Below, in pieces: positions 9,074-17,249 of a stretch of DNA of 58,339 nt. A program made the position numbers and the translations under genes. This stretch comes from Xenococcus sp. PCC 7305. GTDB taxonomy: Bacteria > Cyanobacteriota > Cyanobacteriia > Cyanobacteriales > Xenococcaceae. Position 1 is the stretch's first letter. The number at the start of each line of letters is the position of its first letter. Location of the stretch: contig NZ_ALVZ01000211.1 in assembly GCF_000332055.1 (NCBI RefSeq), forward strand, positions 1 to 58,339, read 5' to 3'. Below the pieces are notes generated by a model. It saw only the letters and a list, made by a program, of their open reading frames with translations. It ran no database searches and was not told the DNA's origin.

Positions 9074-9343
9074 ATGTTTCAACTAGGAAAACTTATTACC
9101 GAAGCAAACATGATCGTTATAGTTGTGCTTCGTTTTTTATTGGCTTGCTCAGTTATTGGCATTTTTGTTTGGAGTTTTTTGCGGACAGTGATTAGTGGAG
9201 TAATTGCTGCCAAGAAAATGCATCAAATCCCTTGCTCAACATGTAATTTTTTTACTAATGACCACCGTTTAAAATGTACTGCCCACCCTTATATTGCCAA
9301 TACGGAAGAGGCAATTCAATGCCTTGATTATCAATCTCACTAA
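9074..9343 (+). CDS. Small single-span membrane protein with four conserved-type cysteines
   Basis: An 89-residue protein. Residues 13-40 are strongly hydrophobic and form one membrane span (or a tight pair). The C-terminal 35 residues are soluble and carry four Cys: CSTC, then a Cys in RLKCTAHP, then one in AIQCLDYQ. That spacing looks like a small metal-binding or redox knuckle on the cytoplasmic side of the membrane. I recall cyanobacterial hypothetical proteins with this 'IPCxxCxFFTxDxRLKC...EEAIxC' pattern but know no function for them. ATG start. The next gene, an acyl-AMP ligase, starts 36 bases downstream on the same strand and may be cotranscribed. Confidence 0.75.
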   Translation: MFQLGKLITEANMIVIVVLRFLLACSVIGIFVWSFLRTVISGVIAAKKMHQIPCSTCNFFTNDHRLKCTAHPYIANTEEAIQCLDYQSH

Positions 9344-9379
9344 ACTCTCACTTAGGCGAATTATCGGATATGGTGTAGA

Positions 9380-11167
9380 TTGATTAAAAACAATCAAGAG
9401 TTAATGAGTGGTTTGGAAAACACGATCGCGGCAGATACCCTAATCGATATCTTACAATATCGGGCAAGCTCACAACCCGACCAGACTATATATACTTTTT
9501 TAGTGGACGGAGAAACCGAGGAAATAACTTTAACTTATAAACAGTTAAACCAAAAAGCAAAAGCTATTGCTGCCGGTCTCCAATCTCTGGGCGCTCCTCA
9601 AGAAAGGATTTTATTGCTTTATCCCCCTGGTCTAGGCTTTATAGAGGCTTTTTTCGGTTGTTTATACGCTGGTGCGATCGCAATACCAGCCTATCCACCT
9701 CGTCCAAATCGCTCTATTACGAGAATTCAAAGTATCATTAAAGACGCGCAACCGACCTTAGCTTTAACTACCAATTCAATTCTCAATGGATTACAAAGAA
9801 GAGTCGAGCAAGCACCAGAGCTCAAAACTCTACGCTGGTTGGCAACAGACGATTTAGAACCACACCATGCTGCTAAATGGCAAAAAACTCCCCTTTCGGT
9901 AGATGATATAGCTTTTTTGCAGTACACCTCTGGTTCGACCGCTGAGCCTAAAGGTGTCAAAATTGCCCATCACAATTTGTTGCATAATCTCCAAGCAATT
10001 CACCAATGTTTTCAACATACAACCCAAAGCCAAGGGGTAATTTGGCTACCGCCCTATCATGATATGGGATTAATTGGCGGCGTCTTGCAGCCTCTTTTTG
10101 GAGATTTTCCCGTAGTTTTGATGTCTCCTTTGATCTTTTTGCAGAATCCTTTGCGTTGGTTGAAGGCAATCTCTCGCTATCGGGGAACTACTAGCGGAGG
10201 CCCTAATTTTGCCTATGACCTTTGTGTCCGAAAATTTCAACCTGAGCTTGACCTGGATTTGGATCTCAGCAGTTGGGATTTAGCATTTAATGGTGCCGAA
10301 CCAATTAATTATGCAAGTTTAGAAAAATTCGCCACTACTTTCCGTCCCTACGGTTTTCGGCCTGAGGCTTTTTATCCTTGTTATGGAATGGCCGAAGCAA
10401 CGTTAATTATTTCTGGTGGTAATAAAAAGTCCCTTGCTACGACAAAGACTATTAGCAGTAAAGAATTAGAGCAGAATTTGGTAGTTGAGGCTTTCCCTAC
10501 TGATGAAGATTCTCGAACTCTAGTAAGTTGTGGTCATAGTTTAGCGGATCAGCAAGTTGCGATCGTCGATCCCCAATCCTTAACTTCTTGTCCCTCAGGA
10601 AAAATTGGGGAAATTTGGGTTACAGGGCCCAGTATCGCTGAGGGTTATTGGAGCAACTCAGAAATAACCAATAATACTTTTGAAGCTCAACTTCCGGAAA
10701 TACAAGATTTGCGTTTTTTGCGAACTGGCGATTTAGGTTTTATTGATCAAGGAGAATTATTTGTTACGGGTCGTCTCAAGGATGTGATTATTATCAAAGG
10801 TCGCAATCATTATCCCCAGGATATTGAGAGAACTGTCGAAGCTTGCAATCAGTTTATTCGACCTAGTTCTGTTGCTAGTTTTGCGATCGCAGAAAACGAA
10901 GAAGATCAATTGGTTGTCTTGGCAGAAGTAGATCGTCATTATTGGCATGGACAAAGAAATTCTGACCAATCTCCAGAAGAAAAGGCAGCAGCTAAAGCCG
11001 AAAAGGTTCAACAATTGGTTCAAATAATTCGTAGTGCCATTTCAAAACATCATGACCTACAAACCCATAGTGTTTTAATTTTGAAATCTGGTGCTATTCC
11101 CAAAACCTCTAGTGGCAAAATCCAACGCCATATTTGTCGCGATCGCTTTTTGAGAAATGAATTTTGA
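9380..11167 (+). CDS. Fatty acyl-AMP ligase (FAAL)
   Basis: A 595-residue adenylate-forming enzyme of the FAAL group, which activates fatty acids as acyl-adenylates and hands them to an acyl carrier protein rather than to CoA. Visible: the N-terminal LYPPGLGFIEAFFGCLYAG, then IPAYPPRPNRS, the ATP-binding loop FLQYTSGSTAEPKGV near residue 182, WLPPYHDMGLIGG, CYGMAEATL, the TGDLGF hinge region, GRLKDVIIIKGRNHYPQDIE and the catalytic Lys near the end in IPKTSSGKIQRH. The protein ends right after this motif, with no fused carrier or ketosynthase domain. The assigned start is TTG at 9380; an ATG at 9404 (MSGLENTI) is equally possible. Neighbours do not reveal the acceptor: no polyketide, olefin or glycolipid gene is within view. 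Closest in sequence to the ligases of cyanobacterial lipid or lipopeptide loci. Confidence 0.93.
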   Translation: MIKNNQELMSGLENTIAADTLIDILQYRASSQPDQTIYTFLVDGETEEITLTYKQLNQKAKAIAAGLQSLGAPQERILLLYPPGLGFIEAFFGCLYAGAIAIPAYPPRPNRSITRIQSIIKDAQPTLALTTNSILNGLQRRVEQAPELKTLRWLATDDLEPHHAAKWQKTPLSVDDIAFLQYTSGSTAEPKGVKIAHHNLLHNLQAIHQCFQHTTQSQGVIWLPPYHDMGLIGGVLQPLFGDFPVVLMSPLIFLQNPLRWLKAISRYRGTTSGGPNFAYDLCVRKFQPELDLDLDLSSWDLAFNGAEPINYASLEKFATTFRPYGFRPEAFYPCYGMAEATLIISGGNKKSLATTKTISSKELEQNLVVEAFPTDEDSRTLVSCGHSLADQQVAIVDPQSLTSCPSGKIGEIWVTGPSIAEGYWSNSEITNNTFEAQLPEIQDLRFLRTGDLGFIDQGELFVTGRLKDVIIIKGRNHYPQDIERTVEACNQFIRPSSVASFAIAENEEDQLVVLAEVDRHYWHGQRNSDQSPEEKAAAKAEKVQQLVQIIRSAISKHHDLQTHSVLILKSGAIPKTSSGKIQRHICRDRFLRNEF

Positions 11168-11327
11168 ACGAAGGCAGAGGACAGCGGTGAGACCCTGCGC
11201 CGAACCTCTCTAAATATCTCCTGAAAGGAGAGACTATATTGTTCCCCTTCCTGTAGGAAGGGGTTAGGGGTAGGTGGCGCAAGGGAATGTCTACCAAGAG
11301 AGAGGGCAGAGAGTAGAAGGCAGAAGT
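11168..11327. repeat. Intergenic repeat cluster with two hairpins between convergent genes
   Basis: No gene is present. At 11217-11231 TCTCCT-GAA-AGGAGA forms a hairpin, and at 11244-11263 CCCCTTCC-TGTA-GGAAGGGG forms a perfect eight-pair stem. The second lies between the convergent FAAL and kinase genes and could end transcription on either strand, although the flanks lack a long T run. The ends carry 'GAAGGCAGAGG'-type short repeats (near 11171 and 11302-11327) that recur elsewhere in the window. Confidence 0.6.
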
Positions 11328-12704
11328 TCAATGCTTAATTGGTAATCGAACTTGGAAATTGGTATGCCCTGGGACAGATTCAAAGCGAATATTTCCCTTA
11401 TGCTCTTGGACAACGATGCGACGAGCAATATCTAAACCTAAACCAGTGCCCTTGCCGACTTCTTTACTGGTAAAAAAAGGTTCAAAAATTCGAGGTTGCA
11501 GTTCGCTCGCAATTCCTGAGCCATTATCGATAATTTCGACCAGCACACAGTTATTTTCTAGACAAGTACGAATTGTGAGCTCTCCTTTACCATTCATGCC
11601 ATCGATGGCATTATCAATAAGATTAGTCCATACCTGATTTAGTTTGCTGCCGTAGGCGACAATTTTAGGAATATCTCCACTGTATTTTTTATGGACATTG
11701 ATGCCATATTTAATTTTGTGATGCAACATCTTGAGAGTATTATTGATGCCTTCATGTAAATCTACTTTCTGGGACGGAGCACGATCCATATAGGAGTAGT
11801 TTTTAATTGCTGTTACCAAGTCGGAAATCCGAGACGTACTTTGTTCCACTTCGCCAACTAGACCATTCATCGTTAAAGTAGCTTCGAGCCAAATTAAGGC
11901 TTCACTAAAAGCCTCACTGACCATTGATTGAGCTAGCTTTTCCAGGCAAGAGCTATCGATGCCACCGCTTACTAAACTAGGGACAATTTCCCAAGCGTTC
12001 TGAATATCTTTTTCCTCCAACCAATCGATTAATTCATCTTCGCGATCGCTCTGTTCTAGAGGGGAAATTTGTGACCCTTGGCTGATGTGGGTTAATGCTG
12101 TTTGTTGCAAATTTTTGAGTATTTGACGATGCTCAGCAGAAAAATTTTTACCTCGGAGGTTAAGCATTTGTGATTGCAGATTCGCGATCGCGGAATTGAG
12201 TTGCTGAGCAGCTCTCCGCCCCGCAGCAGCAGGATTATTAAGCTCATGAGCCAATCCCGCCGATAATTTACCTAATGCGGCTAATTTCTCTTGTTGGCGT
12301 AGTCTTACTTCCAATTCTTTAGAACGCTCTGCCAAAGCAGGCACAAATAAATCAATACTATCGGGACAATTTTTTAGTAAATTTTTAAAATCATCAAATT
12401 TAATCACACGGGAAGTGTTAATACTGCTTGCTGTTGCAGTACAAATTCCCCCCGTCAGCATCGATAAATCCCCAGTAAATTCGCCTCGACGATGAATTGT
12501 TATGACTAATTCTTCTATGCCTAATTGTTTCGTAATTTTAATTTCCCCATCTAGCACAACGTAAAAGCTATCAGCAGGTTCTCCCTCTTGGAACAGTATT
12601 TCCCCTGGTTTTAGATGCAAAATTAAACCACAAGTAGTAAGTTTTTCAAGATTTTCTTCGGCCAGGGTGGGGAATAAAATCGATTCGGATTTGGTAGCGC
12701 TCAT
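11328..12704 (-). CDS. Sensor histidine kinase with N-terminal cyclic-nucleotide-binding domain
   Basis: A 458-residue soluble kinase. Residues about 15-130 form a cNMP-binding (CRP-like) beta-roll with LKPGEILFQEGEPADSFYVVL and RRGEFTGDLSML. A histidine-kinase dimerisation helix follows, with the phospho-His near residue 154 in LAALGKLSAGLAHELNNPAA. The ATPase domain shows the N box (WTNLIDNAIDG), the G1 box (IIDNGSGI), the F box (FEPFFTSK) and the G2 box (GKGTGLGLDIAR). No membrane segment is visible, so the signal is cytosolic, probably a nucleotide. No response regulator is adjacent. ATG start at 12704. Confidence 0.93.
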   Translation of the reverse strand: MSATKSESILFPTLAEENLEKLTTCGLILHLKPGEILFQEGEPADSFYVVLDGEIKITKQLGIEELVITIHRRGEFTGDLSMLTGGICTATASSINTSRVIKFDDFKNLLKNCPDSIDLFVPALAERSKELEVRLRQQEKLAALGKLSAGLAHELNNPAAAGRRAAQQLNSAIANLQSQMLNLRGKNFSAEHRQILKNLQQTALTHISQGSQISPLEQSDREDELIDWLEEKDIQNAWEIVPSLVSGGIDSSCLEKLAQSMVSEAFSEALIWLEATLTMNGLVGEVEQSTSRISDLVTAIKNYSYMDRAPSQKVDLHEGINNTLKMLHHKIKYGINVHKKYSGDIPKIVAYGSKLNQVWTNLIDNAIDGMNGKGELTIRTCLENNCVLVEIIDNGSGIASELQPRIFEPFFTSKEVGKGTGLGLDIARRIVVQEHKGNIRFESVPGHTNFQVRLPIKH

Positions 12705-12784
12705 GAAGATTGATTAGGGAATAGGGAACAGGGAACGGGAAACAGGAAGGAGAAGAGATTTATATCGGGTTGGATGAGTGATGC

Positions 12785-13699
12785 TCAGTTTATAAGTATT
12801 TTACTTAGCCATTCTAAAAGAATTTTATTAAAGAGCTCTGGGGATTCATCATGGGGGCAATGACCCATCTTATCTAATTCAATTAATTCAATTTTGTCAT
12901 TCAAACCGGCGAAAAAAGAAGCCAAATTAGAAGGCACCATCCTATCTTGAAGACCCCAAATCAAAAGCATGGGAATGGTCAATTCTGGTAAAACTTGTTT
13001 TGCCCCCAGAGAAAAATTTGCTTTTCTCACCCCTTGAGATAAATTATATAGAGTTCTATCTGCATCTTTATCATAGGCAGGAGCTGACAAAATTTGGACA
13101 AGTTCATCATTAACCGCATTATTATCCTCATAGGCCACTTTAGCCCAACGACTGATAATAGATGGTTGACGAAGTATTTTTAATAAAATTTTGATTAATA
13201 AAGGAGAAGCGATTAAATTTTCTAGGGAAGTTACCAAAGGTTGAATAGCCGAGGGAATCATCTCTTGTCGGATGGACACATCTGGGAGACTTAACATTAC
13301 GATCGCCTTAACCATCTCTGGATAAATCGCCGCAATGTTCATACAAACTAAAGAACCAATAGAGTTTCCCACGAGCACTACTGGCTCTCCAATAAAAGCT
13401 TCCCAGAAATCATGTACTTGCTCTACCCAAAGCTTGACTGTGTATTCAGTGTCTGCTTTCCGAGATGCCCCAAATCCCAATAGATCGAGAGCGTAAACAG
13501 GATATTCTTGTCCTAGTACTGGGATATTGTGCCGCCAATGCTCAATTGAAGCACCAAAACCGTGAATTAAGATCAAAGGAGTTTGCTTAGCTTCTAAAGA
13601 AATCGTCTGTGTGGGGAAATAACTATAACGAGTTTGCCAACCACGCCAAATCCAGTCTCGTTGGTTCCCAATCCTCTCTTGCCAAGATCTCTGACCCAT
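12785..13699 (-). CDS. Alpha/beta-fold hydrolase
   Basis: A 304-residue alpha/beta hydrolase. The oxyanion motif is LILIHGFGASIEHWRHNIP, the nucleophile elbow is VLVGNSIGSLVC with Ser near residue 114, the acid is probably Asp near 251 in LIWGLQDRMVP, and the base is His near 277 in KMGHCPHDESPE. The D-L-L-G-F-G-A-S strand-turn is standard. The substrate cannot be named; cyanobacterial proteins of this kind include putative chlorophyll-related and haloalkane-type hydrolases. No signal peptide. It starts with ATG at 13699, divergent from infC. Confidence 0.9.
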   Translation of the reverse strand: MGQRSWQERIGNQRDWIWRGWQTRYSYFPTQTISLEAKQTPLILIHGFGASIEHWRHNIPVLGQEYPVYALDLLGFGASRKADTEYTVKLWVEQVHDFWEAFIGEPVVLVGNSIGSLVCMNIAAIYPEMVKAIVMLSLPDVSIRQEMIPSAIQPLVTSLENLIASPLLIKILLKILRQPSIISRWAKVAYEDNNAVNDELVQILSAPAYDKDADRTLYNLSQGVRKANFSLGAKQVLPELTIPMLLIWGLQDRMVPSNLASFFAGLNDKIELIELDKMGHCPHDESPELFNKILLEWLSKILIN

Positions 13700-13817
13700 T
13701 AAAATTTCTTACTTCAAAAATATTTACAATAATCAATGGAACTCCCCGAATTCCATCTATTCCTCTTCATAGCTAGATTGATGATCGAATATTAGATAAG
13801 TTAAATTTAAAACTATA

Positions 13818-13860
13818 GCTATTTTAACGATCTTTACCCTGACAAGATAGGTAAAATAGC
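13818..13860. promoter_or_regulatory. Nine-base inverted repeat in the infC leader region
   Basis: GCTATTTTA and TAAAATAGC are exact reverse complements separated by 25 bases, 71 bases before the infC start. It could form a leader hairpin or be an operator; there is no T run for a terminator. Translation control of infC by leader structure is known in other bacteria, but no such element is recognised here. Confidence 0.4.
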
Positions 13861-13930
13861 AAGTAAGTGAAAGTTATTTAGCCATCTTTATAGTTTTACC
13901 AAATTACATTTTAGTTACAAAAAAACGCCT

Positions 13931-14464
13931 GTGAGAGATAAAAGACGCACCAATAATAGCGATCTAACCAAAACAAACGGACAAATCCGCTTTCCTAATA
14001 TCAGAGTTATCGACTCTGAGGGGAATCCATTGGGAATTATTACCCCCAAAGAAGCTATGGCTATAGCCTTAGAGAAAAATTTGGATCTCGTGCTAGTGAG
14101 CGAAACTGCCAAACCCCCTGTTTGCAAAATCATGGACTATGGCAAGTATAAATACGAGAGGGACAAAAAGTTAAAAGAGGCCAAGAAAAAGCAGCATAAT
14201 GCCGATGTAAAAGAAGTTAAAATGCGCTATAAGATTGAAGAGCATGATTATCAGGTGCGTGTCAAAAATGCTCAACGTTTCCTCCAGTCGGGAGACAAGG
14301 TAAAGGCAACGATTAGTTTCCGTGGTCGGGAAATTCAACATTCCAATCTCGCCATGGATCTTCTCAAAAGGATGGCTGCGGACTTGGAAGATTTTGGTGA
14401 AGTGCAGCAAAGACCGAAGAGAGAAGGCCGCAATATCATGATGATGATCTCACCTAAGAAATAG
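13931..14464 (+). CDS. infC: Translation initiation factor IF-3
   Basis: IF-3 binds the 30S subunit, blocks premature joining of 50S and checks the initiator codon. The protein has 177 residues with the two IF-3 domains: the N-domain ([26 protein letters not shown]) and the C-domain ([33 protein letters not shown], ending [10 protein letters not shown]). The start is GTG at 13931; no ATG is in register upstream. Non-ATG starts are usual for infC and serve autoregulation in E. coli. The usual partners rpmI and rplT are not next to it: the downstream gene is on the opposite strand. Confidence 0.97.
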   Translation: MRDKRRTNNSDLTKTNGQIRFPNIRVIDSEGNPLGIITPKEAMAIALEKNLDLVLVSETAKPPVCKIMDYGKYKYERDKKLKEAKKKQHNADVKEVKMRYKIEEHDYQVRVKNAQRFLQSGDKVKATISFRGREIQHSNLAMDLLKRMAADLEDFGEVQQRPKREGRNIMMMISPKK

Positions 14465-14465
14465 A

Positions 14466-14550
14466 GGTGTTGGGTATTAGGTTTTAGGTATTAGGTTTTA
14501 GCTACTAAAGTTACTTGCTATTGCCCATTACCCATTACCCATTACCCATT
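14466..14550. repeat. Short tandem repeats downstream of infC
   Basis: Two adjacent arrays: near 14473-14505 a run of TTAGGTTTTAGGTATTAGG type, and at about 14523-14551 four tandem copies of CCCATTA. Such heptameric tandem repeats are common in intergenic DNA of cyanobacteria. No gene or terminator is visible here. Confidence 0.75.
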
Positions 14551-14553
14551 AAA

Positions 14554-14760
14554 TTATTTCTGATTAGCCTTGGTGTCTTGAACTGCGCCCCAAAAGGACA
14601 CAACAGTCAAAGGAATGCTGGCAGCAAGAATAATTTCTGTCGTGAGGCTGCCTAGTTCGGGGTGGCCTGAGGATAGTTCGAATATTGAGCCAACTGCTGC
14701 GATCGCAGTAATGCAACAAAAAGCCAACAAAACTCCACTTTTGGCGGTTATAGGGGTCAT
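14554..14760 (-). CDS. Small two-span membrane protein of unknown function
   Basis: A 68-residue protein with two hydrophobic segments (about residues 8-28 and 42-62) joined by a short polar loop, SSGHPELGS. The ATG follows an AT-rich leader with a purine-rich RBS (AAGGAG) about eight bases upstream, which supports expression. Its composition looks like a genuine small thylakoid or cytoplasmic-membrane protein. I do not recognise it as a named photosystem or NDH subunit. It lies downstream of def on the same strand. Confidence 0.65.
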   Translation of the reverse strand: MTPITAKSGVLLAFCCITAIAAVGSIFELSSGHPELGSLTTEIILAASIPLTVVSFWGAVQDTKANQK

Positions 14761-14818
14761 GTTATTAAATCTCCTTAAAATTAATTTCTAAATTTTTATC
14801 CTTCCCTTGACGATTGTC

Positions 14819-15382
14819 TCATTTAACATGCTTAACCGCATTCACCGCAAAGCCCTGTTTTTTGAGCTCTTCGTTTAAGGCGATCTCATTTTCTACGCGA
14901 TCGACAAACATTACACCATTAAGATGATCCATTTCATGTTGGATAACGCGAGCCAACAAATCCTTGGCCTGGATTTTGCGAGGTTTGCCATTTTCGTCTT
15001 TAAAGGACACTTCGATCGCCTCAGGACGAGTTACATCCAGATACACTCCAGGGATACTTAAGCAACCCTCCTCAGCACTGCAAATTTGCTTGCTAGAGCG
15101 AGTGATTTTCGGGTTAATCAAAACCAAAGGGGGACTGTCTGGTTTATCTAGTTCACAGTCCACAACAATTAACTGTTTATTTACTCCTACTTGCGGCGCA
15201 GCTAAACCAATGCCGTCTTGGCTGTACATAGTTTGCAGCATTTCCTTGGCCAGCTTTCTGATATTGTCATCAATCTTCGCCACCCGTTTAGCTGGTTGGC
15301 GCAGAACGCGATCGCCTAAATAATGAAGTTCTAGCGGCGGCTGTTTTAACTTTTTCTTTTCTACTGCAATTGCCGGATTCAT
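14819..15382 (-). CDS. def: Peptide deformylase
   Basis: Removes the N-formyl group from nascent proteins. The 187-residue protein has all three metal-site motifs in order: GIGLAAPQVG, EEGCLSIPG (metal Cys) and QHEMDHLNG (two metal His with the catalytic Glu). The N-terminal extension of about 20 residues before LHYLGDRVLR is common in cyanobacterial forms. ATG start at 15382. It is followed on the same strand, 58 bases on, by the small membrane protein gene. Confidence 0.97.
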   Translation of the reverse strand: MNPAIAVEKKKLKQPPLELHYLGDRVLRQPAKRVAKIDDNIRKLAKEMLQTMYSQDGIGLAAPQVGVNKQLIVVDCELDKPDSPPLVLINPKITRSSKQICSAEEGCLSIPGVYLDVTRPEAIEVSFKDENGKPRKIQAKDLLARVIQHEMDHLNGVMFVDRVENEIALNEELKKQGFAVNAVKHVK

Positions 15383-15449
15383 ATAGTTAACGAGGTCAAA
15401 TAATTATCTAGTTTTATCTTCTCATCCTAACAATTAGCATAGCATTACC

Positions 15450-15566
15450 AGTTATCAGTCATAAGCTATACAGTCATCAGTTTGCGCGTAATCTTCTCAA
15501 AACATCTTGTAACAATCAATCAATGACCTTGTTTCTTCCTTGGCGTCTTGGCGTCTTGGCGCGATA
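15450..15566. repeat. Short tandem repeats upstream of def
   Basis: The 195-base gap between def and the kinase gene holds a CAGTTATCAGTCAT-type run near 15450 and a near-perfect array of CTTGGCGT units at about 15538-15563. No gene is visible. The sequences match the short tandemly repeated repetitive family seen in several other gaps of the window. Confidence 0.65.
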
Positions 15567-15577
15567 TTTTCAATTCA

Positions 15578-17008
15578 TCAATTACCCGCAAGTTTTTGCC
15601 TAAATTCCATCGCCTTTTTGACATCGGGAATTTGTTGCGCCAAAGCCTCCATCAATTCATGATTAGAAGATGGTTGCTGCTCCAAAATCTCCTCGACAAT
15701 TAAACCCGCCATGGGCCCAATACAATAGGCCAGTTCCTGTTCGCAACGCTTAATAAAATCAAGATCAATTCTGTTGACAGAAGATGGGCGAGAAATCTGG
15801 GAAGTGTATCTTGGGGGAGCACTACTTTGCAACGGCTGGGGATTCTGCGCTCTAGCAACAGGTTGAGACGTTCTCGCACGATTATCATCGCTGACAATCA
15901 TAGTTTCCTGCATAGTCTCGGTGGTATTCTCCACTTCTCTCACATTCGATTTTGGTTGCGGGCTTGGTTGAGAATTCCCTGGGTTGACCACAGAAGGAGA
16001 TGTAGATGCAACTGAATGGGGAACAATCACTGTGTCATCATCTTCTTCTTCGGTGAGAACAGGTTTCACGAAGTCGGGTTGATAGGGAACGGTTTTGGCT
16101 AACGAAGGATATTGATTTACAGGATAATTGTATTGAATATGTTCTAGAGTTTCCTGCGCCGATTGATATCTTTCTAACGGCCGCTCAGCAGTCATTTGAC
16201 CAAGTACCGTCGTTAATTGAGGACTGACCTCGATGAATTTATGCCATTGCCATTCCAACGAATATTGATCTAATAAAGCCGTGGGCTCTTTTCCTGTCAG
16301 CATCACCAAGGCAGTCACTCCCAAAGCATAGATATCACTGCTGGGAGAGCAACGACCCATACTAATCTGTTCACGAGGAGCATACCCAATTTTGCCGACA
16401 AAAGACATTTTTCCTACATAGGAATGACCTTGGGCCCCTGCTTGACCATATTCAGAAGGAGGTGTGTTGGTTAATTTCCCCACCCCAAAATCTATTAAGA
16501 CAGGCAGATCCTTACCATCGGGTTGCATAATATTATCAGGGGAAATATCACGATGGATAATCCCCAGATTGTGAATGTATTCGAGAATTGGTAATAAATT
16601 CATCAACCATTTAACGATCTCCATCTCGCCAAATGCCATTTGCTGGCGCTGGCGTTCTTGAAGTAGAGCAGAATAGGTTTTGCCACTAACAAATTCTTGG
16701 ACTAAGAATAATCGCCCATGCCCTTCAAAGCAAGCCAAGAATTTGGGTATTTGTGGGTGTCTAATATGGTGCAGTATTTTTGCTTCCCTTTTAAATAAAT
16801 CTCTCGACTTCTCTAGTTCGTATTTTCCCGAACCTAAAGGAGCAAATTCCTTGAGAACACAAGCTTCATTGAAACGATGGGTGTCGAAAGCAAGATATGT
16901 TCGACCTAAACCGCCCTGTCCGAGAACCTTTTGAATCAAATAGCGATTATTGATTATGGTTCCAAAGGGGATTTGTTCTTGATTAACTAGATAACTTGAT
17001 TCTGACAT
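15578..17008 (-). CDS. Serine/threonine protein kinase (Hanks type)
   Basis: A 476-residue kinase. The catalytic domain spans about residues 22-290: glycine loop GQGGLGRTY, the VAIK-position Lys in ACVLKEF, the catalytic loop HRDISPDNIM, the Mg loop as LIDFGVGKL, and an APREQ segment in place of APE. The loop has Ser where many kinases have HRDLKPEN, as is normal in this cyanobacterial group. A Pro/Ser/Thr-rich linker of about 110 residues follows, then a compact C-terminal helical domain of about 65 residues (DLDFIKRCEQELAYCIGPMA onward) that I recall behind several cyanobacterial kinases and related regulators. No membrane helix, so cytosolic. The target is unknown. Confidence 0.93.
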   Translation of the reverse strand: MSESSYLVNQEQIPFGTIINNRYLIQKVLGQGGLGRTYLAFDTHRFNEACVLKEFAPLGSGKYELEKSRDLFKREAKILHHIRHPQIPKFLACFEGHGRLFLVQEFVSGKTYSALLQERQRQQMAFGEMEIVKWLMNLLPILEYIHNLGIIHRDISPDNIMQPDGKDLPVLIDFGVGKLTNTPPSEYGQAGAQGHSYVGKMSFVGKIGYAPREQISMGRCSPSSDIYALGVTALVMLTGKEPTALLDQYSLEWQWHKFIEVSPQLTTVLGQMTAERPLERYQSAQETLEHIQYNYPVNQYPSLAKTVPYQPDFVKPVLTEEEDDDTVIVPHSVASTSPSVVNPGNSQPSPQPKSNVREVENTTETMQETMIVSDDNRARTSQPVARAQNPQPLQSSAPPRYTSQISRPSSVNRIDLDFIKRCEQELAYCIGPMAGLIVEEILEQQPSSNHELMEALAQQIPDVKKAMEFRQKLAGN

Positions 17009-17249
17009 GAAACTTTAACTCCCATCGCGCAACTTGAAAATTCTTCTTTCTGTTAAAAATTTACCCAACTTTATACTAATTACGAATAACAGTGCTTTAT
17101 TATGTTTTGGATTATATATGTAATGATTTTATTAAAACTCTAGTAATGTTGCCAATACGCCATAATAATAATTAATGTGAGCAATACAGGTTAAGAAAAA
17201 CCGGGCTTAGAATTTGCTGTTTTGAAAATTTTTACTACACGCGATCGCT

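Noticed and set aside
11050-11331. Reverse-strand open frames of 93 and 62 codons across the FAAL end and repeat cluster
   Set aside because: They consist of repeat DNA and the antisense of the FAAL C-terminus; no protein-like pattern or ribosome-binding site.
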